Shown here piece by piece: positions 7,649 through 15,074 of a DNA stretch of 28,622 nt. The translations under genes were made by a program, and so were the position numbers. The number at the start of each line of letters is the position of its first letter. The first letter of the stretch is position 1. The notes under the pieces are model-generated. The model was not told the origin of the DNA. It saw only the letters and a program-made list of their open reading frames with translations, and did no database searches. The DNA comes from JACMRI01 sp043778625 (GTDB lineage: Bacteria > Bacteroidota > Bacteroidia > UBA4408), in assembly GCA_043778625.1 (NCBI GenBank), contig JAYWFU010000037.1, forward strand, positions 1 to 28,622, read 5' to 3'.

Positions 7649-8302
7649 ATGCTAAATTTAGAATACAATACCGAACAATCACACCTGTTAATGGCCGAAT
7701 ACGGACGTAGTGTAAAAAAAATGATAGAACATGCTTTTACCATTGTTGATAAGGACGAACGTACCATTGCCGCCGAAACCATAATAAACGTAATGGCTGT
7801 GCTTAACCCTACTACCAAGGAAATGCCCAATTACAAAAATAAATTGTGGGATCATTTGCACCTTATGAGCGATTATAAATTAGATGTAAACTCGCCATTT
7901 CCAGTACCCGAAAAAGAAGTAATTAATGCCAAGCCAGAAACGGTGGCGTACCCACGCAAAAAAATTATGTACAAACATTACGGGCACAACATGGAATTAT
8001 TAATTAAAAAAGCCATGGAAACCACTGACGAAAATCAACGCGAAGAGTTTAAGCAGGTGTTAGCTCACTTAATGAAAAAATCATACCTTACTTGGAACCG
8101 CGATAGTGTGGCCGACGAAATTATTGCCAAACACATTATTGAATTAAGTAACGGTAAGCTAATACTTGATGATGGATTTAAGTTTTTGCTAACACAAGAT
8201 ATTTTAAAAACAACCGTACCCACTACAACTAGCTACGGCACAAGTAAAAACAAAAATAAAAAACGTAAAAAGTCAAACAATAACAGACCTAGAGCGCTAT
8301 AA
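7649..8302 (+). CDS. DUF4290 domain protein
   Basis: This 217-residue protein has no signal peptide. The conserved DUF4290 pattern is clear from the start: YNTEQSHLLMAEYGRSVKKMIEHA, then KLWDHLHLMSDYKLDVNSPFPVP, YPRKKIMYKHYGHNMELLIKKA and KSYLTWNRDSVADEII. The family is widespread and well kept in Bacteroidota and has no established function; this conservation suggests a core cytoplasmic role. The last ~25 residues are a low-complexity basic tail (KNKNKKRKKSNNNR), which could bind nucleic acid; that is inference. It diverges from the MazG-like gene and lies upstream of gltA by 131 bp. The family is sure and the role unknown. Confidence 0.92.
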   Translation: MLNLEYNTEQSHLLMAEYGRSVKKMIEHAFTIVDKDERTIAAETIINVMAVLNPTTKEMPNYKNKLWDHLHLMSDYKLDVNSPFPVPEKEVINAKPETVAYPRKKIMYKHYGHNMELLIKKAMETTDENQREEFKQVLAHLMKKSYLTWNRDSVADEIIAKHIIELSNGKLILDDGFKFLLTQDILKTTVPTTTSYGTSKNKNKKRKKSNNNRPRAL

Positions 8303-8347
8303 TAGTTTGGATAAATGGATAGTAATTAGGTTGAAAAAATAATAATT

Positions 8348-8383
8348 TATTGTTGTTGGATAGTGCAACAATACCTACATTTA
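8348..8383 (+). promoter_or_regulatory. Candidate gltA promoter with overlapping inverted repeat
   Basis: TACATTTA at 8376-8383 is one base off TAnnTTTG, and TTG at 8353-8355 lies 20 bp upstream of it. A perfect 8-bp inverted repeat, TATTGTTG (8348-8355) and CAACAATA (8366-8373), covers the -33 element and ends just before the -7. It could be an operator or chance AT-rich structure. The leader to gltA would be about 45 nt. Confidence 0.35.
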
Positions 8384-8433
8384 ACCAATTAAAATTAACT
8401 AATTAAAACATCAATTTTAACTAACAAAAACAA

Positions 8434-9762
8434 ATGGATCGTTTAAAAGAAAAATTCGTTTCGGTAGCAGTACCTATGCAAGCCGAAGTAAAACAAATTA
8501 TAAAAGAAAGTGGTGATGTAGTACTAGGCGAATACACGGTAGCTCAAGTATATCAAGGTATGAAAGGTATGATAGGTATGGTGTCGGAAACCTCAAAACT
8601 TGATGCTAACGAAGGTATTCGTTTTAGAGGATACAGTATTCCTGAATTGCGTGAAAAACTACCTAAAGCACCCGGTGGCACTGAACCATTGCCTGAAGGA
8701 ATATTTTACCTAATGCTTACTGGCGAATTACCTAACTATGACGATGTGCATAGCATAAGCAACGAGTGGGCACGTCGTAGTAATGTGCCTAAGCACGTGT
8801 TTGATGTGTTAGAAAAAATGCCTGCCCATGCGCATCCAATGACGTTGTTTGTATCAGCAGTTATGGCTATGCAAACAGAATCATTATTTGCTAAAGCGTA
8901 TGCTAAAGGCGTAAACAAAAAAGAATATTGGGATTATGTGTACGAAGATTCAATGAACCTTATTGCACGCCTACCTCGTATTGCAGCGTTCATCTACCGC
9001 AAAAAATACAAAAATAATGAGCATATTGAGCCAAACTCAAAACTAGACTGGGCCGCTAACTTAGCCCACATGCTTGGTTTTGAAGAGTTTGATATGACAC
9101 GTTTATTACGCTTGTACTTAACTATACACGCTGACCACGAAGGCGGAAACGTATCTGCCCACACTACACACTTAGTAGGCTCAGCCCTAAGCGACCCTTA
9201 CCTTGCGTTTGCAGCGGGTATGAATGGCCTAGCTGGCCCATTACACGGCTTAGCTAACCAAGAAGTATTGTTTTGGTTGCAAGACATGATGAAAGAATTG
9301 GGCAACAAATTACCTACTAAAGAAGAGGTGGCTGCTTTTATTCAAAAAACATTAGTAGAAGGTAAAGTTGTACCAGGTTACGGACACGCAGTGTTGCGTA
9401 AGACCGACCCTCGTTTTACGGCACAACAAGATTTTTATAACCGTTATATTAAATCGCAAGGTAAGACTGATGATTTAATTGAACTGGTACAAATGATATA
9501 CGAAGTTGCTCCACCAATATTAGAAAGTACTGGTAAAATTAAAAACCCATGGCCTAACGTTGACGCACATTCTGGCGTATTGTTATCGCACTTTGGTATG
9601 CACGAGTACGATTTTTACACTGTGTTATTTGGTGTGTCGCGTGCGTTAGGAGTATTATCAAGTTTGATATGGGACAGAGCATTAGGGTCAGCCATTGAGC
9701 GTCCTAACTCAGTAACTACTGATTGGATTAAAGAAAAACTAAAAGAAACAGCAAAAGTATAA
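8434..9762 (+). CDS. gltA: Citrate synthase, eukaryotic-type
   Basis: This 442-residue enzyme condenses acetyl-CoA with oxaloacetate in the cytoplasm, the entry step of the TCA cycle. The catalytic triad is present: H271 in GPLHGLANQE, H318 in VPGYGHAVLR and D377 in NVDAHSG, matching H274, H320 and D375 of the pig enzyme. GIRFRGYSIPEL and MPAHAHPMTLF near residues 61-139 resemble the mitochondrial-type dimeric enzyme rather than the NADH-regulated hexameric GltA of E. coli. This subtype is known in several Bacteroidota. Its stop codon overlaps the start of the next gene by one base (TAATG), so the heme-c lipoprotein is likely translated by reinitiation. Confidence 0.97.
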   Translation: MDRLKEKFVSVAVPMQAEVKQIIKESGDVVLGEYTVAQVYQGMKGMIGMVSETSKLDANEGIRFRGYSIPELREKLPKAPGGTEPLPEGIFYLMLTGELPNYDDVHSISNEWARRSNVPKHVFDVLEKMPAHAHPMTLFVSAVMAMQTESLFAKAYAKGVNKKEYWDYVYEDSMNLIARLPRIAAFIYRKKYKNNEHIEPNSKLDWAANLAHMLGFEEFDMTRLLRLYLTIHADHEGGNVSAHTTHLVGSALSDPYLAFAAGMNGLAGPLHGLANQEVLFWLQDMMKELGNKLPTKEEVAAFIQKTLVEGKVVPGYGHAVLRKTDPRFTAQQDFYNRYIKSQGKTDDLIELVQMIYEVAPPILESTGKIKNPWPNVDAHSGVLLSHFGMHEYDFYTVLFGVSRALGVLSSLIWDRALGSAIERPNSVTTDWIKEKLKETAKV

Positions 9763-10136
9763 TGCAAATAAATTACAAATTACTACTAACCGCAGGCTTG
9801 ATTGGATTATCCATTCAAGCCTGTGTTAGTAATAAGCCCACTGTAGCGCCTACTTACGATTGCGCTAACATTACAAGTACTACTATTACTTACACTAAAG
9901 ACATTAAGCCTATAATGGAATTAAGTTGTGTAAGTTGCCATAATCCGCGCCAAAAAGAGCACGTTATTGATTTATCAACCTACACTGGCACTAAGGAGCA
10001 TACCAAGTACAGCCACTTTATGGGAAGCTTACATCATTTAAAAGGATTTGATGCTATGCCCGAGCACGCACCAAAATTGAACGACGAGGTACTTAAAACT
10101 ATTCAGTGTTGGATAAGTAATGGTTGCAAGGAATAG
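9762..10136 (+). CDS. Small c-type cytochrome-like lipoprotein
   Basis: This 124-residue protein begins with a lipoprotein signal whose lipobox is SIQAC (lipidated C21). One CxxCH heme-attachment motif is present, C56-VS-C59-H60, in the setting YTKDIKPIMELSCVSCHNPR, and a possible axial Met lies at residue 99 in DAMPEHAPKL. The end, CWISNGCKE, has two more Cys that might pair. This arrangement is seen in small Bacteroidota lipoproteins of the planctomycete-cytochrome-like group. It should be membrane-anchored and face the periplasm. Its ATG shares one base with the gltA stop. It is the only gene of the window ending in TAG. A redox role is likely, but the electron partner is unknown. Confidence 0.82.
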   Translation: MQINYKLLLTAGLIGLSIQACVSNKPTVAPTYDCANITSTTITYTKDIKPIMELSCVSCHNPRQKEHVIDLSTYTGTKEHTKYSHFMGSLHHLKGFDAMPEHAPKLNDEVLKTIQCWISNGCKE

Positions 10137-10189
10137 GGTATATTAAGCGTTTAAATTATAGTTTGAAATAAAAAATATTTATACAAACG

Positions 10190-10861
10190 ATGAAACCCAA
10201 TAGAATAATACTTATTAGACACGGAGAATCGGAGGGTAACGTGAACAAACATAAATACGAAACCTCGCCCGATTACACCTTGGAACTTACTGCCGCTGGC
10301 ATAGCGCAAGCGCAAAATGCAGGAGTACAGTTGCAAAAAATTGTAGGTAATGAAAGTTTGTTTTTCTACGTATCGCCTATGTGGCGCACTCGCTCCACGT
10401 TTGAAAATGTGTCAAAGGTATTTAACAAAAATAATATTAGCTACCGAGAAGACCCACGCATACGTGAGCAGGAATGGGGTCACTTACGCAACGCTGAGGT
10501 CAACAAAGACATTCGCAACGAACGCGATGCCTACGGTACGTTTTATTTTAGAATACCCGATGGCGAATCGGCGGCTGATGTATATGACAGAGTAAGCGAT
10601 TTTTTGGGTACGTTGCAACGCGATTTTGAAAAAGATGATTTTCCTCAAAATACCGTTATTGTAACCCACGGTATGTCGATACGCCTGTTTTTAATGCGTT
10701 GGTTTCATTGGACAGTAGAAGAGTTTGAAGCCTTGGCCAACCCCGAAAATTGTGAAATAATAGTACTCGAAAAAACTGAGGAGGGTAAATACAAATTAGC
10801 CTCTAACATAACAAGATACGACACGCCTTGGCACGAATACCAACGCCCAATACAACTTTAA
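10190..10861 (+). CDS. Histidine phosphatase (phosphoglycerate mutase-like) family protein
   Basis: This 223-residue protein has the RHGE motif at residues 10-13 (ILIRHGESEGN), where H11 is the phospho-acceptor, an acid/base region around REQEWGH, and the second catalytic His in VIVTHGMSIRLFLMRW. It belongs to histidine phosphatase branch 1. SPMWRTRSTFE differs from true dPGM, and the protein is shorter than the ~250-residue mutase, so a phosphatase of unknown substrate is more likely than a glycolytic mutase. It is cytoplasmic. It ends 20 nt before sufS, which may share its transcript. An ATG inside its 3' end (10828) is in frame with sufS but would overlap this gene and is not the likely sufS start. 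Confidence 0.85.
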   Translation: MKPNRIILIRHGESEGNVNKHKYETSPDYTLELTAAGIAQAQNAGVQLQKIVGNESLFFYVSPMWRTRSTFENVSKVFNKNNISYREDPRIREQEWGHLRNAEVNKDIRNERDAYGTFYFRIPDGESAADVYDRVSDFLGTLQRDFEKDDFPQNTVIVTHGMSIRLFLMRWFHWTVEEFEALANPENCEIIVLEKTEEGKYKLASNITRYDTPWHEYQRPIQL

Positions 10862-10881
10862 AATTCTTTAAAATAAATATA

Positions 10882-12117
10882 ATGACTACAACTACCTACG
10901 ATATTACCGCCATTCGCAGCGCCTTTCCTATACTTGCCACACAGGTTTATAACAAACCATTAGTGTACTTGGATAACGGCGCCACTACCCAAAAACCACA
11001 AGCCGTTATTAATAGCATTGTTAACTATTATAGCACGCTTAACAGCAATGTGCATCGTGGAGTGCATAGCCTAAGCCAGCAAGCTACAACAGCGTTTGAT
11101 AGTGCGCGCACCACAGTACAGCAATTTATAAATGCGGCGTATGCCCACGAAATTATTTTTACCAAAGGCGCTACTGATAGTATTAACACCGTAGCTACAG
11201 CTTGGGGTATTGCTAACTTGCGTAAGGGCGATGTAGTAGTGATATCTACTATGGAACATCACAGTAACATTGTACCTTGGCAAATGGCGTGTAATGCCAC
11301 GGGTGCAGTTTTAAAATACATTACTCTAAACGATGATCTTACGCTTAATCTTGATAGTTTAGATGAAATACTGGCAGAGGGCAACGTTAAATTGATTTCT
11401 GTAACGCATGTGTCCAACGTGTTGGGTATAACTAATAATATTGCTCGAATAATTGCTAAAGCTCGTGAAAATGGAGCATTGGTAATGGTAGACGGTTGCC
11501 AAGCACCACAACATACCGTGGTTGATATACAGTTTTTAGATGTAGATTTTTATGTATTTAGTGCACATAAACTTTATGGCCCTACAGGTGTTGGTATATT
11601 GTACGGCAAAGAGGCCTTGCTAAATGCTATGCCGCCCTATCAAGGTGGCGGAGGTATGATACATACCGTAAGCCTTGATAACGGCACCACCTACGCCACA
11701 CTGCCCCATAAGTTTGAAGCAGGCACACCTGATATAGCAGGCAACATAGCATTGGGAGCAGCTATTAACTATGTGCAAAGCATTGGTATTGAAGCCATAC
11801 AGGAGTACGAGTACGAATTAGTTAATTACGCTCAACAACAATTACTACAATTACCTGAAGTAACATTATACGCTGCCAGTAGCGATAAAGCTGGTGTACT
11901 AAGTTTTAATGTAGCCAATAATCATCCATTTGATGTAGGTACGTTGCTTGACAAGCAAGGCGTAGCAGTGCGCACCGGGCATCATTGCTGCCAACCGCTA
12001 ATGCATCATTTGGGTGTGGCTGGTACAATTAGAGCCTCTTTTGCAATGTACAATACACCACAAGAAATTGATGTGTTTATTATCTCGCTCAAAAAAGCAA
12101 TACAAATGTTAAGCTAA
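10882..12117 (+). CDS. sufS: Cysteine desulfurase SufS
   Basis: The chosen ATG gives 411 residues, the normal SufS length; an in-frame ATG at 10828 would add 18 residues and overlap the phosphatase gene. The fold-type I PLP enzyme removes sulfur from L-cysteine to feed Fe-S cluster assembly. Evidence includes LVYLDNGATTQKP, the EHHSN motif, D204 in VMVDGCQAPQ, the PLP Lys K230 in VFSAHKLYGPTG, and the persulfide Cys C369 in VRTGHHCCQPLMHHLG. Here the Cys is doubled (C369-C370) where many SufS have CA. No sufBCD genes are nearby. The 3' end overlaps the convergent aroK end by 9 bp. Confident as a SufS/CsdA-type enzyme; SufS is preferred because of RTGHHC. Confidence 0.93.
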   Translation: MTTTTYDITAIRSAFPILATQVYNKPLVYLDNGATTQKPQAVINSIVNYYSTLNSNVHRGVHSLSQQATTAFDSARTTVQQFINAAYAHEIIFTKGATDSINTVATAWGIANLRKGDVVVISTMEHHSNIVPWQMACNATGAVLKYITLNDDLTLNLDSLDEILAEGNVKLISVTHVSNVLGITNNIARIIAKARENGALVMVDGCQAPQHTVVDIQFLDVDFYVFSAHKLYGPTGVGILYGKEALLNAMPPYQGGGGMIHTVSLDNGTTYATLPHKFEAGTPDIAGNIALGAAINYVQSIGIEAIQEYEYELVNYAQQQLLQLPEVTLYAASSDKAGVLSFNVANNHPFDVGTLLDKQGVAVRTGHHCCQPLMHHLGVAGTIRASFAMYNTPQEIDVFIISLKKAIQMLS

Positions 12118-12639
12118 ATTTAAGTCTATAATTTGTTGCACAATTTCCGTTATGGGCAAGCTAGCATCAATAGTATGGTTTGCTTGCTCATAATAAGGTG
12201 TACGCTCGCTAAGTTTATGTACTACAAATTGTTTTAATTCTTGGGCGCTTAACTCTTGTATTAACGGGCGCTTGTGTTGTTCATTAACTAAGCGTTGCGT
12301 AAGTGTTATTGCATCAGTTTTCAAATAAATAGTAATGCCGTTGCCGTTCATAATATCCATTGCGTTACTAGTGCAGGGCATTCCGCCACCTGTGGCTATT
12401 AACATAATACGAGTTGATGCCGTAAGTATTTTTAACGCTTGATTTTCTTTAGTTCTAAAGTACGCTTCGCCTCTAGTGGTAAACAATTTAGGTACAGTTG
12501 TTTTAAATCTACGTTCAATGTAGTCGTCGGCATCTACTAATTTATAATTAGGTAAATACTCATGTAATGCTTTAGCAACAGCCGTTTTGCCACTTGCCAT
12601 GAATCCTATCAGGAAAATTTTTTTGGGAATACGCGTCAT
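12109..12639 (-). CDS. aroK: Shikimate kinase
   Basis: This 176-residue P-loop kinase phosphorylates shikimate at the 3-hydroxyl with ATP, the fifth step of chorismate synthesis, in the cytoplasm. The Walker A is GFMASGKT (12-19), a slight variant of GFMGAGKS. The shikimate-binding Asp is in LVDADDYIE (D36/D38), RGEAYFR (56-62) supplies a substrate Arg, the GGG loop is at 84-86, and the lid is near KRPLIQ. Length is typical. Its last 9 bases overlap the convergent end of sufS, so no terminator separates the two. It follows the unrecognised gene by 12 nt and is likely its operon partner. Confidence 0.95.
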   Translation of the reverse strand: MTRIPKKIFLIGFMASGKTAVAKALHEYLPNYKLVDADDYIERRFKTTVPKLFTTRGEAYFRTKENQALKILTASTRIMLIATGGGMPCTSNAMDIMNGNGITIYLKTDAITLTQRLVNEQHKRPLIQELSAQELKQFVVHKLSERTPYYEQANHTIDASLPITEIVQQIIDLNLA

Positions 12640-12651
12640 AATTTAATTAAG

Positions 12652-13110
12652 TTAGTTAGGTGAAAACATAAAATCTTGTGTGTCGTAATCAATGTGTTTA
12701 CTTATCGAAACGGAGGTAAGTACTTCTTGTTCAAAATAGAGGTCGATATTAGCAGCATCAAATGATAATCGTTTTTCTCCCCATGTATGGGCCTCCTCTT
12801 CGTATTCAGTAAATTCATTTGCTTTAAACAATTCTATTATTTGTGTATAGGACAACTCAAATACCTTTTGGCCCCACAGTGTGGCTTCATCATTATAAAT
12901 ATCAATTGAAGTGAGCAGAGGAGCGTTAATGACCTCAAAAAACAAATTAAACTGATAGTTAGGGTATTCTAGTAACGTTGTGTCAAATGAAGGATCGTCG
13001 TTAATGGCTATTTTTTTGGTAGGTTCGCCAATTAATGCTACAACATTCATTATTGTTGTACCAAATAATAGTTCCCCAAAGCCTATATTTACTTGTATTA
13101 TTGAGTTCAT
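12652..13110 (-). CDS. Hypothetical protein, 152 residues
   Basis: I do not recognise this family. The protein is acidic and soluble, with no signal peptide or membrane helix. It begins IIQVNIGFGELLFGTTIMNVVALIGEPTKK. Alternating strands follow (YQFNLFFEVINAPLLTSIDIY), then ATLWGQKVFELSY, an acidic helix with EYEEEAHTWGEKRLSF, and a final pair of strands (NIDLYFEQEVLTSVSI). I place the start at 13110: an upstream in-frame ATG (13182) would add 24 residues that overlap the divergent promoter region. A TATATTTG -7 element at 13148-13155 reads toward it with a ~30-nt leader. aroK follows after 12 nt. The repeated GEP, LWG and WGE turns suggest a small alpha/beta domain, but no function is offered. 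Confidence 0.75.
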   Translation of the reverse strand: MNSIIQVNIGFGELLFGTTIMNVVALIGEPTKKIAINDDPSFDTTLLEYPNYQFNLFFEVINAPLLTSIDIYNDEATLWGQKVFELSYTQIIELFKANEFTEYEEEAHTWGEKRLSFDAANIDLYFEQEVLTSVSISKHIDYDTQDFMFSPN

Positions 13111-13143
13111 TGAAAATAAATTATAAAAAAAGCGATTATTTAT

Positions 13144-13173
13144 TTTGCAAATATAAAAAGATATATATCTTTG
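13144..13173 (+). promoter_or_regulatory. tRNA-Lys promoter (TTTG-N18-TATCTTTG)
   Basis: TTTG at 13144-13147 and TATCTTTG at 13166-13173 are separated by 18 bp, an exact fit to the Bacteroidota sigma consensus. Transcription would start near 13180, about 33 nt before the mature tRNA. Confidence 0.75.
13148..13155 (-). promoter_or_regulatory. Candidate -7 element for the hypothetical-aroK transcript
   Basis: Read on the minus strand the bases are TATATTTG, an exact TAnnTTTG match, about 38 nt upstream of the start at 13110. A TTG lies 24 bp further upstream (13180-13182), a little far for a -33. The element abuts the -33 TTTG of the plus-strand tRNA-Lys promoter, so the two promoters overlap. 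Confidence 0.5.
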
Positions 13174-13212
13174 CACTCGCAATAAAGAAACAATAGTCGC
13201 TTTAAAGCTAAT

Positions 13213-13285
13213 GATTTAGTAGCTCAGCTGGTAGAGCACATCACTTTTAATGATGGGGTCCTGGGTTCGAATCCCAGCTGGATCA
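13213..13285 (+). tRNA. tRNA-Lys (anticodon UUU)
   Basis: A complete cloverleaf can be folded by hand. The 7-bp acceptor is GATTTAG with CTGGATC (two G-U pairs), the D-stem is GCTC/GAGC, and the anticodon stem CATCA/TGATG encloses CTTTTAA with anticodon TTT at 13246-13248. The T-stem is CTGGG/CCCAG with loop TTCGAAT. The discriminator base is A at 13285. The 3' CCA is not encoded (ACAT follows), so CCA must be added after transcription. It is preceded by a good promoter and followed 3 nt later by a strong terminator hairpin. Confidence 0.97.
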
Positions 13286-13288
13286 CAT

Positions 13289-13330
13289 AAAACGGATTAA
13301 GAAAAATATTTTCTTAATCCGTTTTTTATT
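13289..13330 (+). terminator. Intrinsic terminator after tRNA-Lys
   Basis: A perfect 17-bp inverted repeat, with arms 13289-13305 and 13309-13325 around a 3-nt ATA loop, has a central CGGATTAAG / CTTAATCCG stem and runs into a T-rich tail (GTTTTTTATTTTATT). It starts 3 nt after the tRNA. mqnD begins only about 30 nt beyond it, with no separate promoter visible between them. Confidence 0.9.
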
Positions 13331-13355
13331 TTATTAATTTTAATCAATTTTAATT

Positions 13356-14216
13356 ATGACACTATCTCTAGGTTTTTCGCCTTGCCCCAACGATACGTTT
13401 ATATTTGATGCCTTGGTAAATAAGCGCATTGATACCAAAGGGCTTAACTTTGAAGTAACCATGACCGATGTGGAGCAACTTAACGTAATGGCTACCAACA
13501 ATGTGTTGCAAGTAACCAAATTAAGCTACCATGCGTTTGCTTACCTTACAGCAACTTACGCATTATGTAATAGTGGTAGTGCATTAGGCTATGGCGTGGG
13601 GCCGCTATTAATTACTAATAACACTACTAATGTTATGGAACTAATGCAACAATTAGATACTCCTAATAGCGAAGTACGTATTGGTATTCCGGGTAAATTA
13701 ACTACAGCCAATTTTTTATGTTCTATAGCATATCCGCACGCACAACATAAAACGGAATTTGTATTTAGTGATATTGAACAAGCATTGCTTACTAATAAAA
13801 TAGATGCAGGCTTAATAATACACGAAAACCGATTTACCTACGCCCAACGAGATTTTACTAAAATTATAGACCTTGGCGATTATTGGCAACAACTTGTTAA
13901 TGCGCCTATCCCCTTGGGTGGAATTGTAGTAAGCCGTGCATTACCAGTAGAGGTACAGCAACTAGTATCACAATTAATTAAAGAAAGTGTGCAATACGCC
14001 TTTGCTAATCCTCAAGCTAGTAAAAACTACATACAACAGCATGCTCAAGAAATGAGCGCCACAGTAACGCAACAACACATTAATTTGTATGTAAATGATT
14101 TTAGTATTGACTTAGGTGTGCAAGGTAAATTAGCAGTAAACACGTTGTTACAAAAAGCCATTGATTTACAGTTGATAAAAAATAATGCTCAACCACTATT
14201 TGTTGATGAGTATTAA
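13356..14216 (+). CDS. mqnD: 1,4-dihydroxy-6-naphthoate synthase (menaquinone, futalosine route)
   Basis: This 286-residue enzyme is of normal MqnD length and begins LSLGFSPCPNDTFIFDALV, the family signature. Further matches are the ligand-binding fold segments VTKLSYHAFAYL, SGSALGYGVGPLL, GIPGKLTTANFL and IDAGLIIHENRFTY, the last containing the His used to open cyclic de-hypoxanthine futalosine. MqnD makes 1,4-dihydroxy-6-naphthoate, so this organism probably makes menaquinone by the futalosine route instead of the MenFDHCEB route. It is cytoplasmic. It starts shortly after the tRNA-Lys terminator, so it may rely on read-through or on a promoter hidden in that 30-nt AT-rich stretch. The partner genes mqnA, mqnE and mqnC are not in the window. 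Confidence 0.93.
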   Translation: MTLSLGFSPCPNDTFIFDALVNKRIDTKGLNFEVTMTDVEQLNVMATNNVLQVTKLSYHAFAYLTATYALCNSGSALGYGVGPLLITNNTTNVMELMQQLDTPNSEVRIGIPGKLTTANFLCSIAYPHAQHKTEFVFSDIEQALLTNKIDAGLIIHENRFTYAQRDFTKIIDLGDYWQQLVNAPIPLGGIVVSRALPVEVQQLVSQLIKESVQYAFANPQASKNYIQQHAQEMSATVTQQHINLYVNDFSIDLGVQGKLAVNTLLQKAIDLQLIKNNAQPLFVDEY

Positions 14217-14368
14217 TAAAATTCGAATACTATTTTTTATTTAAAAAATTAACGTGCCTTTGTGCTAAACTAAGCAGTTGTACTTTTAATTACTAATATG
14301 TGCACGGATTTAAAATATTAGTTGCTATTTTAACACACCATACATAAGTATTGAACATATAATAAAAT

Positions 14369-14950
14369 ATGACTCCAACATTCTTTAAAACTCAATTAGA
14401 ATTTAGGAAATGGTTAGAAAAAAACCATAACGTTGAAACTGAACTTATTGTTGGTTTTTACAAAGTAGGTACTAACAAACCATCAATGAATTGGTCGCAA
14501 TCAGTTGATCAAGCACTTTGTTTTGGTTGGATTGATGGAATACGGAAATCTATTGACAGCCAAAGCTATTGTATCCGTTTTACACCACGAAAAACTACCA
14601 GTATATGGAGTGCAGTTAATATTGCAAAAATGGAAAACCTTACACTGTTAGGGCTTATGACCAAGGCAGGACTCGATATTTATAAATACCGAACAGAAAG
14701 TAAGTCGAAAATATATGCCTTCGAAAATGAAGAAGTAAAGTTATCACCTGAATTTGAAAAAACATTTAAAGAAAATAAACTTGCTTGGGATTATTTTCAA
14801 ACACTTGCAACAACCTACCGGAAATCAACCTTAAGTTGGATAATGAGTGCAAAACAGGAAATAACAAAAATAAAGCGACTGAATAAAATTATTACTGACT
14901 GTGAAATTGGCACTAACAAGTGGAAGAACAATAAATACGGGTCTAAATAA
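14369..14950 (+). CDS. YdeI/OmpD-associated family protein
   Basis: This 193-residue soluble protein shows the family pattern: FRKWLEKNHNVETELIVGFYKVGT near the N-terminus, MNWSQSVDQALCFGWIDGIRKSID, then RFTPRKTTSIWSAVNIAKMENL, and a C-terminal YRKSTLSWIMSAKQEITKIKRL. The last part is the bacteriocin-protection / OmpD-associated tail. Members are widespread and lack a defined reaction; the YdeI name comes from a Salmonella/E. coli link to antimicrobial peptide tolerance. A 152-bp gap separates it from mqnD, so it is probably its own unit. By eye its codons use more CGA, CGG and TCC than the neighbours, which may mean later acquisition. It converges on the MoxR gene. Confidence 0.88.
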   Translation: MTPTFFKTQLEFRKWLEKNHNVETELIVGFYKVGTNKPSMNWSQSVDQALCFGWIDGIRKSIDSQSYCIRFTPRKTTSIWSAVNIAKMENLTLLGLMTKAGLDIYKYRTESKSKIYAFENEEVKLSPEFEKTFKENKLAWDYFQTLATTYRKSTLSWIMSAKQEITKIKRLNKIITDCEIGTNKWKNNKYGSK

Positions 14951-15074
14951 TAAGCAATATAAATTATGTTTAATAAACGGGGGTACTTGTACTCAACTGT
15001 TCTGCTTCAAGTAAACCAATTTTTGAAATTTTAAATTAAAGTAGTAAACTAAGAATTAAACTTAGCAACTACTA

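Noticed and set aside
9762..10136. Metal-binding or zinc role for the CVSCH motif
   Set aside because: A lipoprotein signal plus CxxCH plus a downstream Met in a MPEHAPKL setting matches small c-type cytochromes better than a zinc site.
10190..10861. Glycolytic phosphoglycerate mutase (gpmA)
   Set aside because: The protein is shorter than dPGM and lacks its typical SVWNKENLFTGW-like segment after RHGES; a general histidine phosphatase is safer.
10828..10881. Upstream in-frame ATG as the start of sufS
   Set aside because: It overlaps the phosphatase gene by 34 bp and adds 18 residues not seen in SufS proteins; the ATG at 10882 gives the normal length and N-terminus.
13111..13182. Upstream in-frame ATG for the 152-residue hypothetical protein
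   Set aside because: The added 24 residues would be encoded across the minus-strand -7 element and the tRNA promoter; the start at 13110 leaves a normal short leader.
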